A stretch of 18,927 nucleotides of DNA, taken from contig JAXDLK010000373.1 of NCBI GenBank assembly GCA_034666665.1, positions 1 to 18,927 of the forward strand, written 5' to 3'. Below the pieces are notes generated by a model. That model saw only the letters and a list, made by a program, of their open reading frames with translations, was not told the DNA's origin and ran no database searches. The position numbers and the translations under genes were made by a program. Shown piece after piece: positions 7,604 through 16,916 of this stretch. The stretch comes from JAXDLK01 sp034666665 (GTDB lineage: Bacteria > Desulfobacterota > Binatia > JACPRU01). Every line of letters starts with the position of its first letter. Position 1 is the first letter of the stretch.

Positions 7604-9325
7604 TCACAGCGGCGTCTCGCAGGTCCCGAAGTAACAGGTCTGGCCGCAGCACTCCGGGCCGATCTCGCACGGCGAGCCGTCGGGCAAGCAGAGTGGCGTC
7701 GTGGCGGTCGGCGTCGGGGCGCTGCTCGGGGTCGGCGTCACGGTCGGCTGGCGCGTCGCGGTCGCGGTCGCCACCGGCGGTGGCGGCGTGCCGGTCGGCG
7801 GCGGCTGATCCGGGCTACGGACGTTCACCTGGGCCGTTCGGGTGACCGAGCTCGGCGGCTCCGCGGAATCCGTGCAGCGGAACGTCGCCGCGATCGTCCG
7901 GCCGGCGTCGCTCGACCGCGTCGGCACGCGCATCTCGGCGGCCGCCGGATTTCCTGCACCGCTCGTCTGGAACGTCGATCCGGGGGGAGGGTTGTCCGCG
8001 GTGATCGTCACCGGGGTGCCATCGGGATCGCTGCACGTGGCGGAGATGACCGCGGTCTGACCCGCCACGACGGTCTGGCTTTCCGGCGACAACTGGAGCG
8101 CCGGCTCGTTGCCGCGGGCCCCGCCGCCGTCGCCACCTCCCCCGCCGTCCGAGGCGATGATGCCGGCGGCGATGCCACCACCGACGACGGCCGCGGCTCC
8201 GACGCCGATCGCCGCCTTCTGACCGAAGCTCAGACCACCGGCGGCGATCTTCGGCAGCGCCGCCGTCTCGACGGCCTGGGCGACGGCGTCGAGCGACATC
8301 CACGCGGCCGGCACGAGAGCGCAGAATCGCCGCGCGAGCCGGAAGCTCGGATCCTCCTGCTCCACCCGGCGACACGCGCGCTTCGCGCGATCGGCATCGC
8401 CCCGGTCGACGGCGTCGAGTGCTTCGCCGAACGCCAAGACGGCGGGGACGCTCTTCGTGTGGGACTCCGTGACGCGGGCGGACTCCGCCACCGACAGCGT
8501 GGACACGGGCCGTCCGAGCACCGCCGCGAACACGGTCGAGATCTTCGGCACCATCGTCGAGAAGTCCTCGAGCATGCCCTCCTGGCTCGAGCTGCCGACG
8601 ACCTTACCGTCGTCGACGCCGACCAGCACCGCATCGATCTTGAGGTGCGGGGGGCTCGCAACCCAGTCGGCATAGGTGCCGGCGCCGATGCGACCCGCTC
8701 GCAGGAGCTTGCCGGCGCGAACGGCGGCGTCCTCGCGGACGAGACCACTCTGCGCGAGCTTCGCCTCGTCGAGCAGCGCCTGCACCTGCTGGCGCTCGAG
8801 CACCCGAAGGCCGCGGATGCCGGAGAGATTATCGATCAGCATCGCGGCGAGCGCCTTGCCGAGCGGGGCGACGTCCACGCTGCCGAGGTTGCCGAAGGCG
8901 CCGATCGCCACCGTTCGCGGATCCGTCCCGAGCGTCGCCAGGTGGTTCTCAGCGGAGACGGCGTCCCGCGCCGCGCGCAGGTTCGCCTCGCGGAGGAGGA
9001 TCGTGACGTACTTCTTCACGTCGCCGGCGAGCTGCCGGTCCTGCGCGAGCCGGACGTACTCCGTCCAGTGGATCGACGCGCGTGCCGGATCGTCGAGGCG
9101 GAGATGGGTGAGGCCGAGGAGGAGCGCCGCGTCGGCATCGTTCGGCTGGTGCTGGCGCGCGACCTGGAGGGCGGCGAGCGCATCGGCGTAGCGGCCATCG
9201 CGATAGAGCTGCTCACCCTTCTCGAGCTCCTCGCCGCTGGACGCGGTGCTGCGGGCCATCTCCGCGGCGCTGGCGCCGCCGCTCGAGACCACCATCGCCA
9301 TGAACGCGACGGCGGCCGCCTTCAT
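7604..9325 (-). CDS. Secreted TPR-CsgG-like protein with Ig-like domain and six-cysteine (knottin-like) tail
   Basis: Numbered from ATG 9325 (573 residues): signal peptide 1-20 ending GGASA; TPR-like helices 31-92; CsgG-like domain about 137-275 (VAIGAFGN, LRVLERQQVQALLDEAKL, GKLLRAGRI); Ala/Gly-rich hydrophobic helix 370-392; Gly-rich linker; Ig/cadherin-like domain about 408-503 (SDPDGTPVTITADN); Pro/Thr stalk 507-544; and a Cys tail (C546, C553, C559, C560, C564, C569). CsgG-type proteins oligomerise at the outer membrane, so this may be a channel-associated or surface-displayed component; function unknown. The start is uncertain: ATG 9412 is in frame, but codons 9412-9326 have 8 of 29 A/T third positions, unlike the gene body. 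CTG 9346 has GGGAGG 7 nt upstream. It is a tandem paralogue of the gene upstream and lies 7 nt before the GT-C/TolC gene. Confidence 0.85.
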   Translation of the reverse strand: MKAAAVAFMAMVVSSGGASAAEMARSTASSGEELEKGEQLYRDGRYADALAALQVARQHQPNDADAALLLGLTHLRLDDPARASIHWTEYVRLAQDRQLAGDVKKYVTILLREANLRAARDAVSAENHLATLGTDPRTVAIGAFGNLGSVDVAPLGKALAAMLIDNLSGIRGLRVLERQQVQALLDEAKLAQSGLVREDAAVRAGKLLRAGRIGAGTYADWVASPPHLKIDAVLVGVDDGKVVGSSSQEGMLEDFSTMVPKISTVFAAVLGRPVSTLSVAESARVTESHTKSVPAVLAFGEALDAVDRGDADRAKRACRRVEQEDPSFRLARRFCALVPAAWMSLDAVAQAVETAALPKIAAGGLSFGQKAAIGVGAAAVVGGGIAAGIIASDGGGGGDGGGARGNEPALQLSPESQTVVAGQTAVISATCSDPDGTPVTITADNPPPGSTFQTSGAGNPAAAEMRVPTRSSDAGRTIAATFRCTDSAEPPSSVTRTAQVNVRSPDQPPPTGTPPPPVATATATRQPTVTPTPSSAPTPTATTPLCLPDGSPCEIGPECCGQTCYFGTCETPL

Positions 9326-9420
9326 CCACGACGGACGTATCCGCAGCGCGCGTCCTCCCGCCTCGCCTGCGCGAGGCCACCGCACCCTCGTTCCGGCCCG
9401 AATGCCGCGCATCTCGTCGA

Positions 9421-11049
9421 TTACGGGCTCGGCGTTCGCGTCGCGCTGCGGGTCGGCGTTCGCGTCGCGCGGGACCGGGTCGGCGTGGGGGTCCCCGCGC
9501 CACGGACCGTCGGGCTCGGCGTCTGAGCGGCTTCGTCGACGTCGATCCGTGCGCTCACCCGCGTCGTCTCCGGCGGATTGCTCGAGTCCGTGGCGGTGAA
9601 CGAGATGGTGTGCACGCCCTCGTCGGCCGCCCGCGGGGTCCAGCGGAAGACGCCGTTCGCCGGATTTCCCGGCGTGGAGGTGAACGTGGATCCCGGCGCC
9701 GTCGTCTCGTTGTCGGCGTCGAGCGACACCGTGGTACCGTCCGGGTCACGCGCCGTGACGCCGAGCACGACCGTCTCTCCCGGAGCGACGCTGCGGTTCT
9801 CGGCGCCTTCGACCACGGGCGCAGTGCCGCTGCCGCCACCTCCCCCGCCGCCGCCACCTCCGCCACCTCCGGCGGCGATTCCGACCGCGGCCGCAGCGCC
9901 GGCGGCGGCGACCACGCCCGCCGTGATCCACACGGCGCGCGTGCTGATCGACGGGCCGGGCTGCTTGCCGACCGCCATCGTCAGAGCCGGTCCCTCGACC
10001 GCGTTGCCGATCGCCACGAGCGAGATCATCGCCGCCGGCAAGCGGTCGAGCTCCGCGCGCGCGAGCTCGAAGCGGTTGTCCTTCTGCACCGCCTTGCGGA
10101 GCTCGCCGCGCGCCTCCGGGTATTCGCCGCGATCCTCGAGCTCGAGGCCGCGGCCGAAAGCCAAGGCCGCGGCGAGATCCGCCGTATGCGACCGGCGGAG
10201 CTTCGCCACCCGGTTGGCCGGAAGCCGCGCCACGTCGGCGCCGAGCGTGGTCGCGATCTTCTCGGCGAGCTCCGGCACCACCGACCGAAAGTTGCTCTCC
10301 GGCTGGTGCACGAGGCCGTCGCCGACCTCCTTCTTGCTGTCGACGTCGATCACCGCCACGTCGACACGGAGCCGCGACTCTTCACCTCGCGTCAGCCGGT
10401 ATGCGCCGATGACCACGCGGCCGGCGCGGAGGAGCTTCCCGACGCGCACCGCGTTCGTGCGTTGCACGACGTCGGTCGGCTCGAGATTCGCGGCCCGGAG
10501 GTACGCGAGCGTGCGGTCGCGTTCGACGACCTGCACCTCCGGCACGGCAGAGAGGTTCTCCGCGACCATGGCCGCGAGCGCCTTGCCGAGAGCGTCTCCC
10601 TCGGGCGCGCCGACGTTCCGAAAGGGCGCGATCACCACCACCGAGTCCGACGTGGACTGCGCCGCCAGGCTGCGCTCCTGGGCGATCGCCTCCTGCGCCA
10701 CCTTCGCCGCCGCCTCGCGGCGAAGAATCGTGACGAACCGTCGAACGTCGGCGGCGAGCTTGCGGTCACGGCTGAGACGCACGTAATCGTCCCACTGCTC
10801 CGCGGCCTCGGTGGGACGCTCGAGGCGGACGTAGGTGAGGCCGAGGAAGAGCGCCGCCTCGGGATCGTCGGCATTCGCCTGACGAGCGGTTTGCAGCCGT
10901 GCGAGCGCCAGGTCGTACTCGCCTTTCTGGTAGAGCTCCTCGCCGCTACGCAGCGACTCGCGACCTTCCTGCGCCACGGCTCCCGAGACCGAGCACACGA
11001 GCCAGAGCGCCGCCGATGCGCTCGCCAACAGCCTCGACATCCGCCTCAC
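9421..11049 (-). CDS. Secreted TPR-CsgG-like protein with Ig-like domain and Thr/Pro/Arg tail
   Basis: This 542-residue protein is the first gene of the leftward arm. It has a signal peptide (about 1-26, ending SGAVAQ), two TPR-like units (about 34-93), a CsgG-like domain (about 136-275; VVVIAPFRNVG, VQVVERDRTLAYLRAANL, GKLLRAGRVV), a hydrophobic Ala/Gly helix (372-393), thirteen glycines (394-406), an Ig-like domain (about 412-507; RDPDGTTVSLDADNE, FRWTPRAADEG) and a TPTPTR-type tail. GTG 11049 is chosen because AGGAGGT lies 6 nt upstream; ATG 11040 would be 15 nt from it. Architecture and sequence match the next gene, so the pair arose by tandem duplication; this copy lacks the cysteine tail. 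Role inferred: outer-membrane or periplasmic assembly component of the exporter locus. Confidence 0.87.
   Translation of the reverse strand: MRRMSRLLASASAALWLVCSVSGAVAQEGRESLRSGEELYQKGEYDLALARLQTARQANADDPEAALFLGLTYVRLERPTEAAEQWDDYVRLSRDRKLAADVRRFVTILRREAAAKVAQEAIAQERSLAAQSTSDSVVVIAPFRNVGAPEGDALGKALAAMVAENLSAVPEVQVVERDRTLAYLRAANLEPTDVVQRTNAVRVGKLLRAGRVVIGAYRLTRGEESRLRVDVAVIDVDSKKEVGDGLVHQPESNFRSVVPELAEKIATTLGADVARLPANRVAKLRRSHTADLAAALAFGRGLELEDRGEYPEARGELRKAVQKDNRFELARAELDRLPAAMISLVAIGNAVEGPALTMAVGKQPGPSISTRAVWITAGVVAAAGAAAAVGIAAGGGGGGGGGGGGGSGTAPVVEGAENRSVAPGETVVLGVTARDPDGTTVSLDADNETTAPGSTFTSTPGNPANGVFRWTPRAADEGVHTISFTATDSSNPPETTRVSARIDVDEAAQTPSPTVRGAGTPTPTRSRATRTPTRSATRTPSP
9429..9470. repeat. 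Short direct repeat encoding the Thr/Arg tail
   Basis: An 18-bp sequence (tcggcgttcgcgtcgcgc) occurs exactly at 9429-9446 and 9453-9470, a 24-bp period. It encodes the repeated ATRTP-type tail of the overlying minus-strand gene and probably expands by slippage. Confidence 0.7.
9829..9867 (-). repeat. Poly-glycine codon tract
   Basis: Thirteen consecutive glycine codons (mixed GGA, GGT, GGC, GGG) follow the hydrophobic helix of the TPR-CsgG-Ig protein. Varied codon use argues for a selected flexible linker rather than simple replication slippage. The paralogue has a shorter Gly/Asp linker at the equivalent place. Confidence 0.7.
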
Positions 11050-11055
11050 GATCGA

Positions 11056-11062
11056 ACCTCCT
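11056..11062 (-). promoter_or_regulatory. Strong Shine-Dalgarno site deciding the GTG 11049 start
   Basis: The minus strand reads AGGAGGT here, 6 nt before GTG 11049. It is the best ribosome binding site in the window and fixes the start of the leftward arm over TTG 11073 and ATG 11040. Confidence 0.8.
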
Positions 11063-11086
11063 GCCGGACGCAACCGAGCGCGCCGG

Positions 11087-11124
11087 TTACCACTTTTCCC
11101 ATTGGGATGATATACGATCGCAAG
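11087..11124. promoter_or_regulatory. Candidate divergent promoter region in an AT-rich island
   Basis: The 74-bp gap 11050-11123 is the only place from which both arms can be transcribed, and holds the most AT-rich stretch nearby (11101-11118). On the plus strand TATACG (11111-11116), with TTACCA (11087-11092) 18 bp upstream, or TACGAT (11113-11118), would place transcription at about 11124, the GTG codon itself; this suggests a leaderless transcript and fits the absence of a Shine-Dalgarno site. On the minus strand TATCAT (11112-11107) is a 5/6 match to a -10 box and would give a leader of about 50 nt. No good minus -35 is visible. Confidence 0.35.
11097..11107. promoter_or_regulatory. Short inverted repeat, possible operator
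   Basis: TCCCA-T-TGGGA is a perfect 5-bp inverted repeat with a 1-bp spacer in the divergent intergenic region, next to the candidate -10 elements. It could be an operator half-site pair, but this length can arise by chance. Confidence 0.25.
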
Positions 11125-12319
11125 TGAGCCGCCGCTCGGGTTGCCTCTGCTGGCTCGCGCTCGTCGGCATGATTTCGGCGTCTCCGGCCGCCGGTGAAGA
11201 CGCGCCGGACCCGCCGCCTCCTCTCGAATCCATCGTCTGCGTCCTCGGCGATCTTCAGGGTGCGACCTTCACCAGCTCCGGATTCGCGGTCACCCCCGGC
11301 GACCAAGTGGTGACGACGGCCCATGGCCTCGCCAAGGTCACGAACCTCCGCGTGAAGCTCCACGACGGGCGGGTCTTTCCGGCGCGTCTCTCGCGGCTCG
11401 GCACGGAGCGTGCCGACGTCGCCCTCATCGAGCTGGTCGGCGTGCGGCTCCCGCCGCTGGAGCTCGGCTCCGTCGACAGCGTCGAGACCGGGGCCGAGGT
11501 ATCGACGATCGGATGCCCTCAGGGCTTCGACTTCTCCCTCACCCGAGGAGTCGTCAGCGCGATCCGCGGCAGCGATTACGGCTATCCGGTCATCCAGACG
11601 GACGTCCCGGTGAACCCCGGCTCGAGCGGCGGACCGCTTTTGGACCGCAAGGGACGCGTGATCGGGCTGGTCAAAGGCCGCGTCGCCGAGCGCGAGCGGA
11701 TCCATTTCGGGCTCCCCATCGAGCTCGTGAAGGCGCTCCTCGACGAGGTCCGCAAGGAGCGGCAGGCCTACGAGGCGTTCAACCAGGCGGTGCTCGAGCC
11801 GCGTATATCGGAGAAGGTGCCCCTCTACCGGCGCGCGATCGGCCTCGACCCGGACCTCTCGGAGGCTCACTACAACCTCGGCCTCGCGCTCGAGCGTCTC
11901 GGCGATGCGGCGGCGGCGGAGAAGGAGTACCGCGAGACGCTGCGGCTCGGGCCCCGCGACGAGTCGGCGGTGCTGAACCTCGGCGCTCTGCTGCACGGCC
12001 AGGCGCGGTACACCGAGGCGGTGTCGCTCTACAACGAGGCGCTCGGGCGCATGCCCTCGGCGATCAAGGTGCGCAACAACCTCGCCGAAGCGTATCGCTC
12101 GCTCGGCAAGACCGCCGAAGCCAAGCGCGAGTTCGAGCGCATCCTGAAGGAGAAGGCGGACTACGCGGCGGCGCATTATGGGCTCGCGGTGCTCTACGAC
12201 GACCAGCTGCACGACGACCGCCGCGCGGCCGAGCACTACCGCCAGTATCTGGCGCTCGCGCCGGAAGCGAGCGATGCGCAGCGGGTCCGCGAGTGGCTGA
12301 AGCGCACGGAGACCAAGCG

Positions 12320-12323
<4 letters not shown>
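11124..12323 (+). CDS. Secreted trypsin-like serine protease with C-terminal TPR repeats
   Basis: This 399-residue protein has a signal peptide (about 1-23), an HtrA/trypsin-like domain (about 32-208) and several TPR units (about 215-385; for example EAHYNLGLALERLGDAAAAE). The catalytic triad is complete: H67 in VVTTAHG, D98 in RADVALIEL, S168 in NPGSSGGP. There is no PDZ domain; the TPRs replace it, so substrates or partners are probably recruited through them. GTG 11124 is chosen because upstream codons have poor coding character and the signal peptide starts there (SRRSG then a hydrophobic run). It opens the rightward arm and overlaps the next kinase by GTGA. It is probably periplasmic, serving quality control or processing of the CsgG/TPR proteins; this role is inferred. 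Confidence 0.88.
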
Positions 12324-13537
<1,214 letters not shown>

Positions 13538-13544
13538 GAAGCCC

Positions 13545-15458
13545 ATGAAACGACCCAATCTCCTCGTCCTGCCCCCATTCCTCGTTCTCCTGTGCGCGTC
13601 CGCGTCGATCGCGGCCGGGCTCGGCAAGGGCGACCCCGCCCCTCCGTTCGAGCTCGAGAGCGTCAAGGGAAAGGCGGTATCCTCGAGCCACCTCGGCGAA
13701 TCCGGGCTCTCGATCGTCGCATTCATCTCGCTCGAGTCGAAGCCGTCGCGCGAGCTCGCCCTCAGCCTCGCGAACGTCGTCAAGGAGCACGCGGCCGACG
13801 GCATCTCCGTGCTGGTCGTCGCCGGCGACTCGGCCGACGCGCTCAAGCAGTTCGCCGAGCAGCACTCGCTCGGCTACGAGGTGTGTGCGGACGCGAGCAA
13901 GGAAACGCTCAAGCGCTACGGCGCCGAGCACGTGGTGCCGATCACCTACCTCGTCGGGCCAGGCGGCTCGATCGCCAAGGTCGTTCGTGGCGGCGGCATG
14001 GTGTCGCAGCAAGTGCTGCTCGCCGTCGCCGAGAAGCAGTTCGCCCGCGGCGATGCCGACACGGCCGGGGAGCTCTACTCCAAGGTCGCCGCGGAGGATC
14101 CCAAGAACGTGGAGGCCCGTGCGGGCGCCGGATTCGCGCTCGCGAAGCAAGGCAAGCTCGAGCGCGCCGAGGAAGAATTCCAGGCGATCGGCAAGCTCGG
14201 CGGCGAGGGTCAGAGCGCGGCCGCCGAGGGGCTCGCCGAGGTCGCGCTCCGCCGCGGGGACCTCGACGGCGCGGCGGAGAAGGCGCGCACTTCCCAAGGA
14301 ACGTACGCCTCCGTGATTCGCGGGGAGGTCGCTGCCCGCCGCGGCGATCTCGGCGGGGCGCAGCGCGAGTTCCAGGTAGCGAGCGCCAAGGAAGGGCAGT
14401 TCCCGTGGCAACAGGCGCTCGGCTTCAACAACCTCGCGCGCGTGACGAAGGAGAAGGGCGATCTCAAGAAGGCGGTGCAGGTCTACGACCAGGCGATCGA
14501 GAAGGAGCCGTTCCTGGTCGAGGCGCGGAGCAACCAGGCGGTGGCGCTGGAAAAGTCCGGCCGCCTCGACGATGCCAAGAAGGCGCTCTCCCAGGCGAAG
14601 AAGCTCGCCCCCGACAACGAGCTCGTCGCGACGCTTCTCCGGCGGATCGATCAGCGCGAGAAGGAGAAGCTCGATCTCGAGCGCCAGAAGCTCACGAACC
14701 AGCTGGTGAACGACCTCGTCACCGCCTACCGCAGCGGCAAGCTGCCGAAGGCGCCCGCGGACGAGTGGTCGCCCCGGCGGCTGGTGCTCTCGTTCCTCGA
14801 CGTCAAGAACCAGCTCGGTCTCGCGGCGCCCGACGGGATCTCGGAGGCGTTCCTCCAGAGCGTCACCCGCGAGCTCCAGGACGCCGGGCGCGTGACGGTG
14901 GTCGAGCGCGAGGTGATCGACAAGCTGCTCGCGGAGCTCAAGCTCGGATCGTCGGAGCTCGCGGATCCGGCGACGCGACTGAAGCTCGGGCGTGTCTTGG
15001 CCGCCACGGTGATCGGCACCGGCGGCTTCTATCCCGCGTCGCGTCTCGGTGAGCTCCAGCTCCGCATGATCGACACGGAGACGACCGAGGTGCGCTCGAC
15101 GATCTCCGAAAAGCTCGAGTCCGCCGACCGGGTGGCGACGCTGGCGACCGCGGTGGCGAAGCAGATCGGCGACGAGCTTCGCACGGACTACCCGCTGCAC
15201 GCGAAGATCGCCGAGGTCGACGGCGGCGAGATCGTCGTCGGCGCGGGCCGCAAGCACGGCGTCGCTCCGGGGTTCCGATTCAAGGTGGTGAAGGACGGGG
15301 CGCCGGTGGAGGTCGACGGCGAGGTGGTCGGCTACCGCCAGACGACGGTGGGGACGCTGGAGATCACCAAGGCGGAAGACGGCTTCGCCTACGCGAAGGC
15401 GGTCGACGGCCGAGACTTCCAGAAGGGACAGAAGTTGCTCGAGGTCGCGGCGGAGTGA
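13545..15458 (+). CDS. Secreted thioredoxin-fold / TPR / CsgG-like protein
   Basis: This 637-residue protein has a signal peptide (1 to about 24), then a redoxin-like domain (about 28-165) with the expected GDPAPPFEL opening and cis-proline loop VVPITYLVGPGG (130-141). The CxxC position reads ISLESKPSR (61-69), so both catalytic cysteines are missing and the fold is probably a binding module. TPR units follow (about 165-365), then a charged helix (367-390) and a CsgG-like domain (about 410-545; VTVVEREVIDKLLAELKLGSSEL, GRVLAATVIGTGGF), ending in a small beta-rich domain (about 552-637). Start ATG 13545 has AGGAA 5-6 nt upstream and lies 7 nt after the kinase stop. The CsgG part aligns with three other proteins in the locus. 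It may organise an envelope complex; no enzymatic role is supported. Confidence 0.88.
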   Translation: MKRPNLLVLPPFLVLLCASASIAAGLGKGDPAPPFELESVKGKAVSSSHLGESGLSIVAFISLESKPSRELALSLANVVKEHAADGISVLVVAGDSADALKQFAEQHSLGYEVCADASKETLKRYGAEHVVPITYLVGPGGSIAKVVRGGGMVSQQVLLAVAEKQFARGDADTAGELYSKVAAEDPKNVEARAGAGFALAKQGKLERAEEEFQAIGKLGGEGQSAAAEGLAEVALRRGDLDGAAEKARTSQGTYASVIRGEVAARRGDLGGAQREFQVASAKEGQFPWQQALGFNNLARVTKEKGDLKKAVQVYDQAIEKEPFLVEARSNQAVALEKSGRLDDAKKALSQAKKLAPDNELVATLLRRIDQREKEKLDLERQKLTNQLVNDLVTAYRSGKLPKAPADEWSPRRLVLSFLDVKNQLGLAAPDGISEAFLQSVTRELQDAGRVTVVEREVIDKLLAELKLGSSELADPATRLKLGRVLAATVIGTGGFYPASRLGELQLRMIDTETTEVRSTISEKLESADRVATLATAVAKQIGDELRTDYPLHAKIAEVDGGEIVVGAGRKHGVAPGFRFKVVKDGAPVEVDGEVVGYRQTTVGTLEITKAEDGFAYAKAVDGRDFQKGQKLLEVAAE

Positions 15459-16201
15459 ATTCGCGTGGCCTGCCGCTGCTGCTCGTCGCGGCGGTCGGGT
15501 TCGGCGCTTGCTCGACCACCCCGCTGCCGAAACCGGCGCCGCCGGCTCGCGTCGAGGCTCCGGCCGGGCGGCGGGAAGCCCGCCGACGCCAGACCGTGGC
15601 CGTGTTCCCGTTCGAGAACAATGCGATCACCGGCCGCGAACGCCTCGACTTTCTTCGCGACTGGCTCCCGGACGCGATCGCGGCTCGCCTCGGCGAGGCG
15701 GGCGAGCTCAAGGTCGTGGAGCGCCGCGAGCTCCTGCGGTTGCTTCAGGAGCAGAAGCTCGGCGCATCCGAGCTCGCCTCGAAGGAGGGGCGCCTCGAGA
15801 TCGGCAAGATCGCCGGGGCGCAGACGATGGTTTTCGGCGGCTTCACCGCGATCGGGGATCGCTTGATGATCGACGCCCGGCTCGTCGACTCCGAGAGCGG
15901 CGTGGTCCTCAAGTCGGTGAGCGCGGGCGGCGCCGCCGCCGACGCGCGTCAGGTAGCCTCCGAGGTCTGCGGTCTCCTCGCCGGCGGGCTCGGGCTCGAG
16001 GCGGCGCGGCGATCGGTGGAGACAGGCCTCGAGAACGAGAGCTCGCTCGCCGCGGCGGAGCTCTACTACCAGGCGCTGGCGCTCGAAAAGAAGGGCGAAA
16101 CCGATCGAGCCATCGACGGATATCGCCGCGTGCTCGAGATGGACAAGAGCGATGCCGAGGCGCGCGAGCGTCTGAAGAAGCTGCTGCACGCAGCACCCTA
16201 G
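15455..16201 (+). CDS. CsgG-like outer membrane lipoprotein with C-terminal TPR
   Basis: This 248-residue protein has a lipoprotein signal with lipobox FGAC and lipidated Cys19, a short Pro-rich linker, a CsgG-like domain (about 45-165; TVAVFPFENN, LKVVERRELLRLLQEQKLGASEL, EIGKIAGAQTMVFGGF) and a TPR-like helical pair (about 194-243). CsgG itself forms the lipid-anchored secretion pore for curli; this protein could similarly oligomerise at the outer membrane. No CsgA/B/E/F genes are present, so curli secretion is not implied. Start GTG 15455 overlaps the upstream stop as GTGA, with GAGGT 9 nt upstream. A phenylalanine at -3 in the lipobox is somewhat unusual but tolerated. Confidence 0.88.
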   Translation: MNSRGLPLLLVAAVGFGACSTTPLPKPAPPARVEAPAGRREARRRQTVAVFPFENNAITGRERLDFLRDWLPDAIAARLGEAGELKVVERRELLRLLQEQKLGASELASKEGRLEIGKIAGAQTMVFGGFTAIGDRLMIDARLVDSESGVVLKSVSAGGAAADARQVASEVCGLLAGGLGLEAARRSVETGLENESSLAAAELYYQALALEKKGETDRAIDGYRRVLEMDKSDAEARERLKKLLHAAP

Positions 16202-16211
16202 TGGCCCGCCC

Positions 16212-16916
16212 ATGATCGACGCTCACGCCCGCACCGACGTCGGGCTCGTCCGCAAGAACAACGAGGACTCGCACTTCGCGGATCCCGCGCGCGGGCTGTT
16301 GATCGTCGCCGACGGCATGGGGGGCCACGCCGCGGGGGAGGTCGCGAGCCGGATCGCGGTCGAAACCATCGCCGGGGAGGTCCCGGAGAAGATGTCCTGG
16401 TGGCCGTTCGGCCGCACGCAACGCGAGCGCGACCAGCTGGTCGGCGCCATCCGCGAAGCGAACCGGCGCGTGCGCGCCGCCGCCGAGAAAGACGGCACGC
16501 TCCGGGGGATGGGGACGACGGTGGTCGTGCTCTGGGCGCTCTCCGGCCGCGCCCACGTGGCCCACGTCGGCGACAGCCGTCTCTACCGCTTCCGCCGCGG
16601 CGGTCTCGTGCAGCTGACCCGCGATCATGCCTGGCCTTCGGAGGACGGCGGCTTCCGCAACGTCCTCACGCGCGCCGTCGGCGCCGAGACCGACGTCGAG
16701 GTCGACCATCGGGTGATCGACGTATCGCCCGGCGACGTGTTCCTGCTCTGCTCCGACGGCCTCAGCCGCGCGGTCGACGACGCCGCGATCGTCGCGGCGC
16801 TCGGCGACGGCCGCCCGGGAGACGGCGATTCCACCGCGGCCCGACTGATCGAGCTCGCGCGCGACCGCGGCGCTCCCGACAACGTCACCGTGATCCTCGC
16901 CTACTGCTCGGCATGA
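16212..16916 (+). CDS. PP2C-family Ser/Thr protein phosphatase
   Basis: This soluble 234-residue phosphatase removes phosphate from Ser/Thr. The metal-binding motifs are present in order: RKNNEDS (14-20), VADGMGGH (32-39, with D34), GMGTTVV (99-105), HVGDSRLY (118-125), LTRAVG (152-157), CSDGL (180-184, with D182) and DNVTV (223-227). Its length matches the compact bacterial PrpC/Stp1/PppA group, with no membrane segment, so it acts in the cytoplasm. ATG 16212 lies 10 nt after the lipoprotein stop with a poor Shine-Dalgarno site; the stop overlaps the FHA start as ATGA. Pairing with the FHA gene and two kinases makes it the off-switch of the local circuit. Confidence 0.95.
   Translation: MIDAHARTDVGLVRKNNEDSHFADPARGLLIVADGMGGHAAGEVASRIAVETIAGEVPEKMSWWPFGRTQRERDQLVGAIREANRRVRAAAEKDGTLRGMGTTVVVLWALSGRAHVAHVGDSRLYRFRRGGLVQLTRDHAWPSEDGGFRNVLTRAVGAETDVEVDHRVIDVSPGDVFLLCSDGLSRAVDDAAIVAALGDGRPGDGDSTAARLIELARDRGAPDNVTVILAYCSA

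Noticed and set aside
11107..11127. Six-codon upstream open frame (ATG 11107 to TGA 11127) overlapping the protease GTG
   Set aside because: It has no ribosome binding site, is very short, and overlaps the candidate -10 element, so chance is the better explanation.
15455..16201. Curli secretion system
   Set aside because: Only CsgG-like domains are present; no CsgA/B repeat proteins or CsgE/F accompany them, and the CsgG domains are carried on unusual multidomain proteins.
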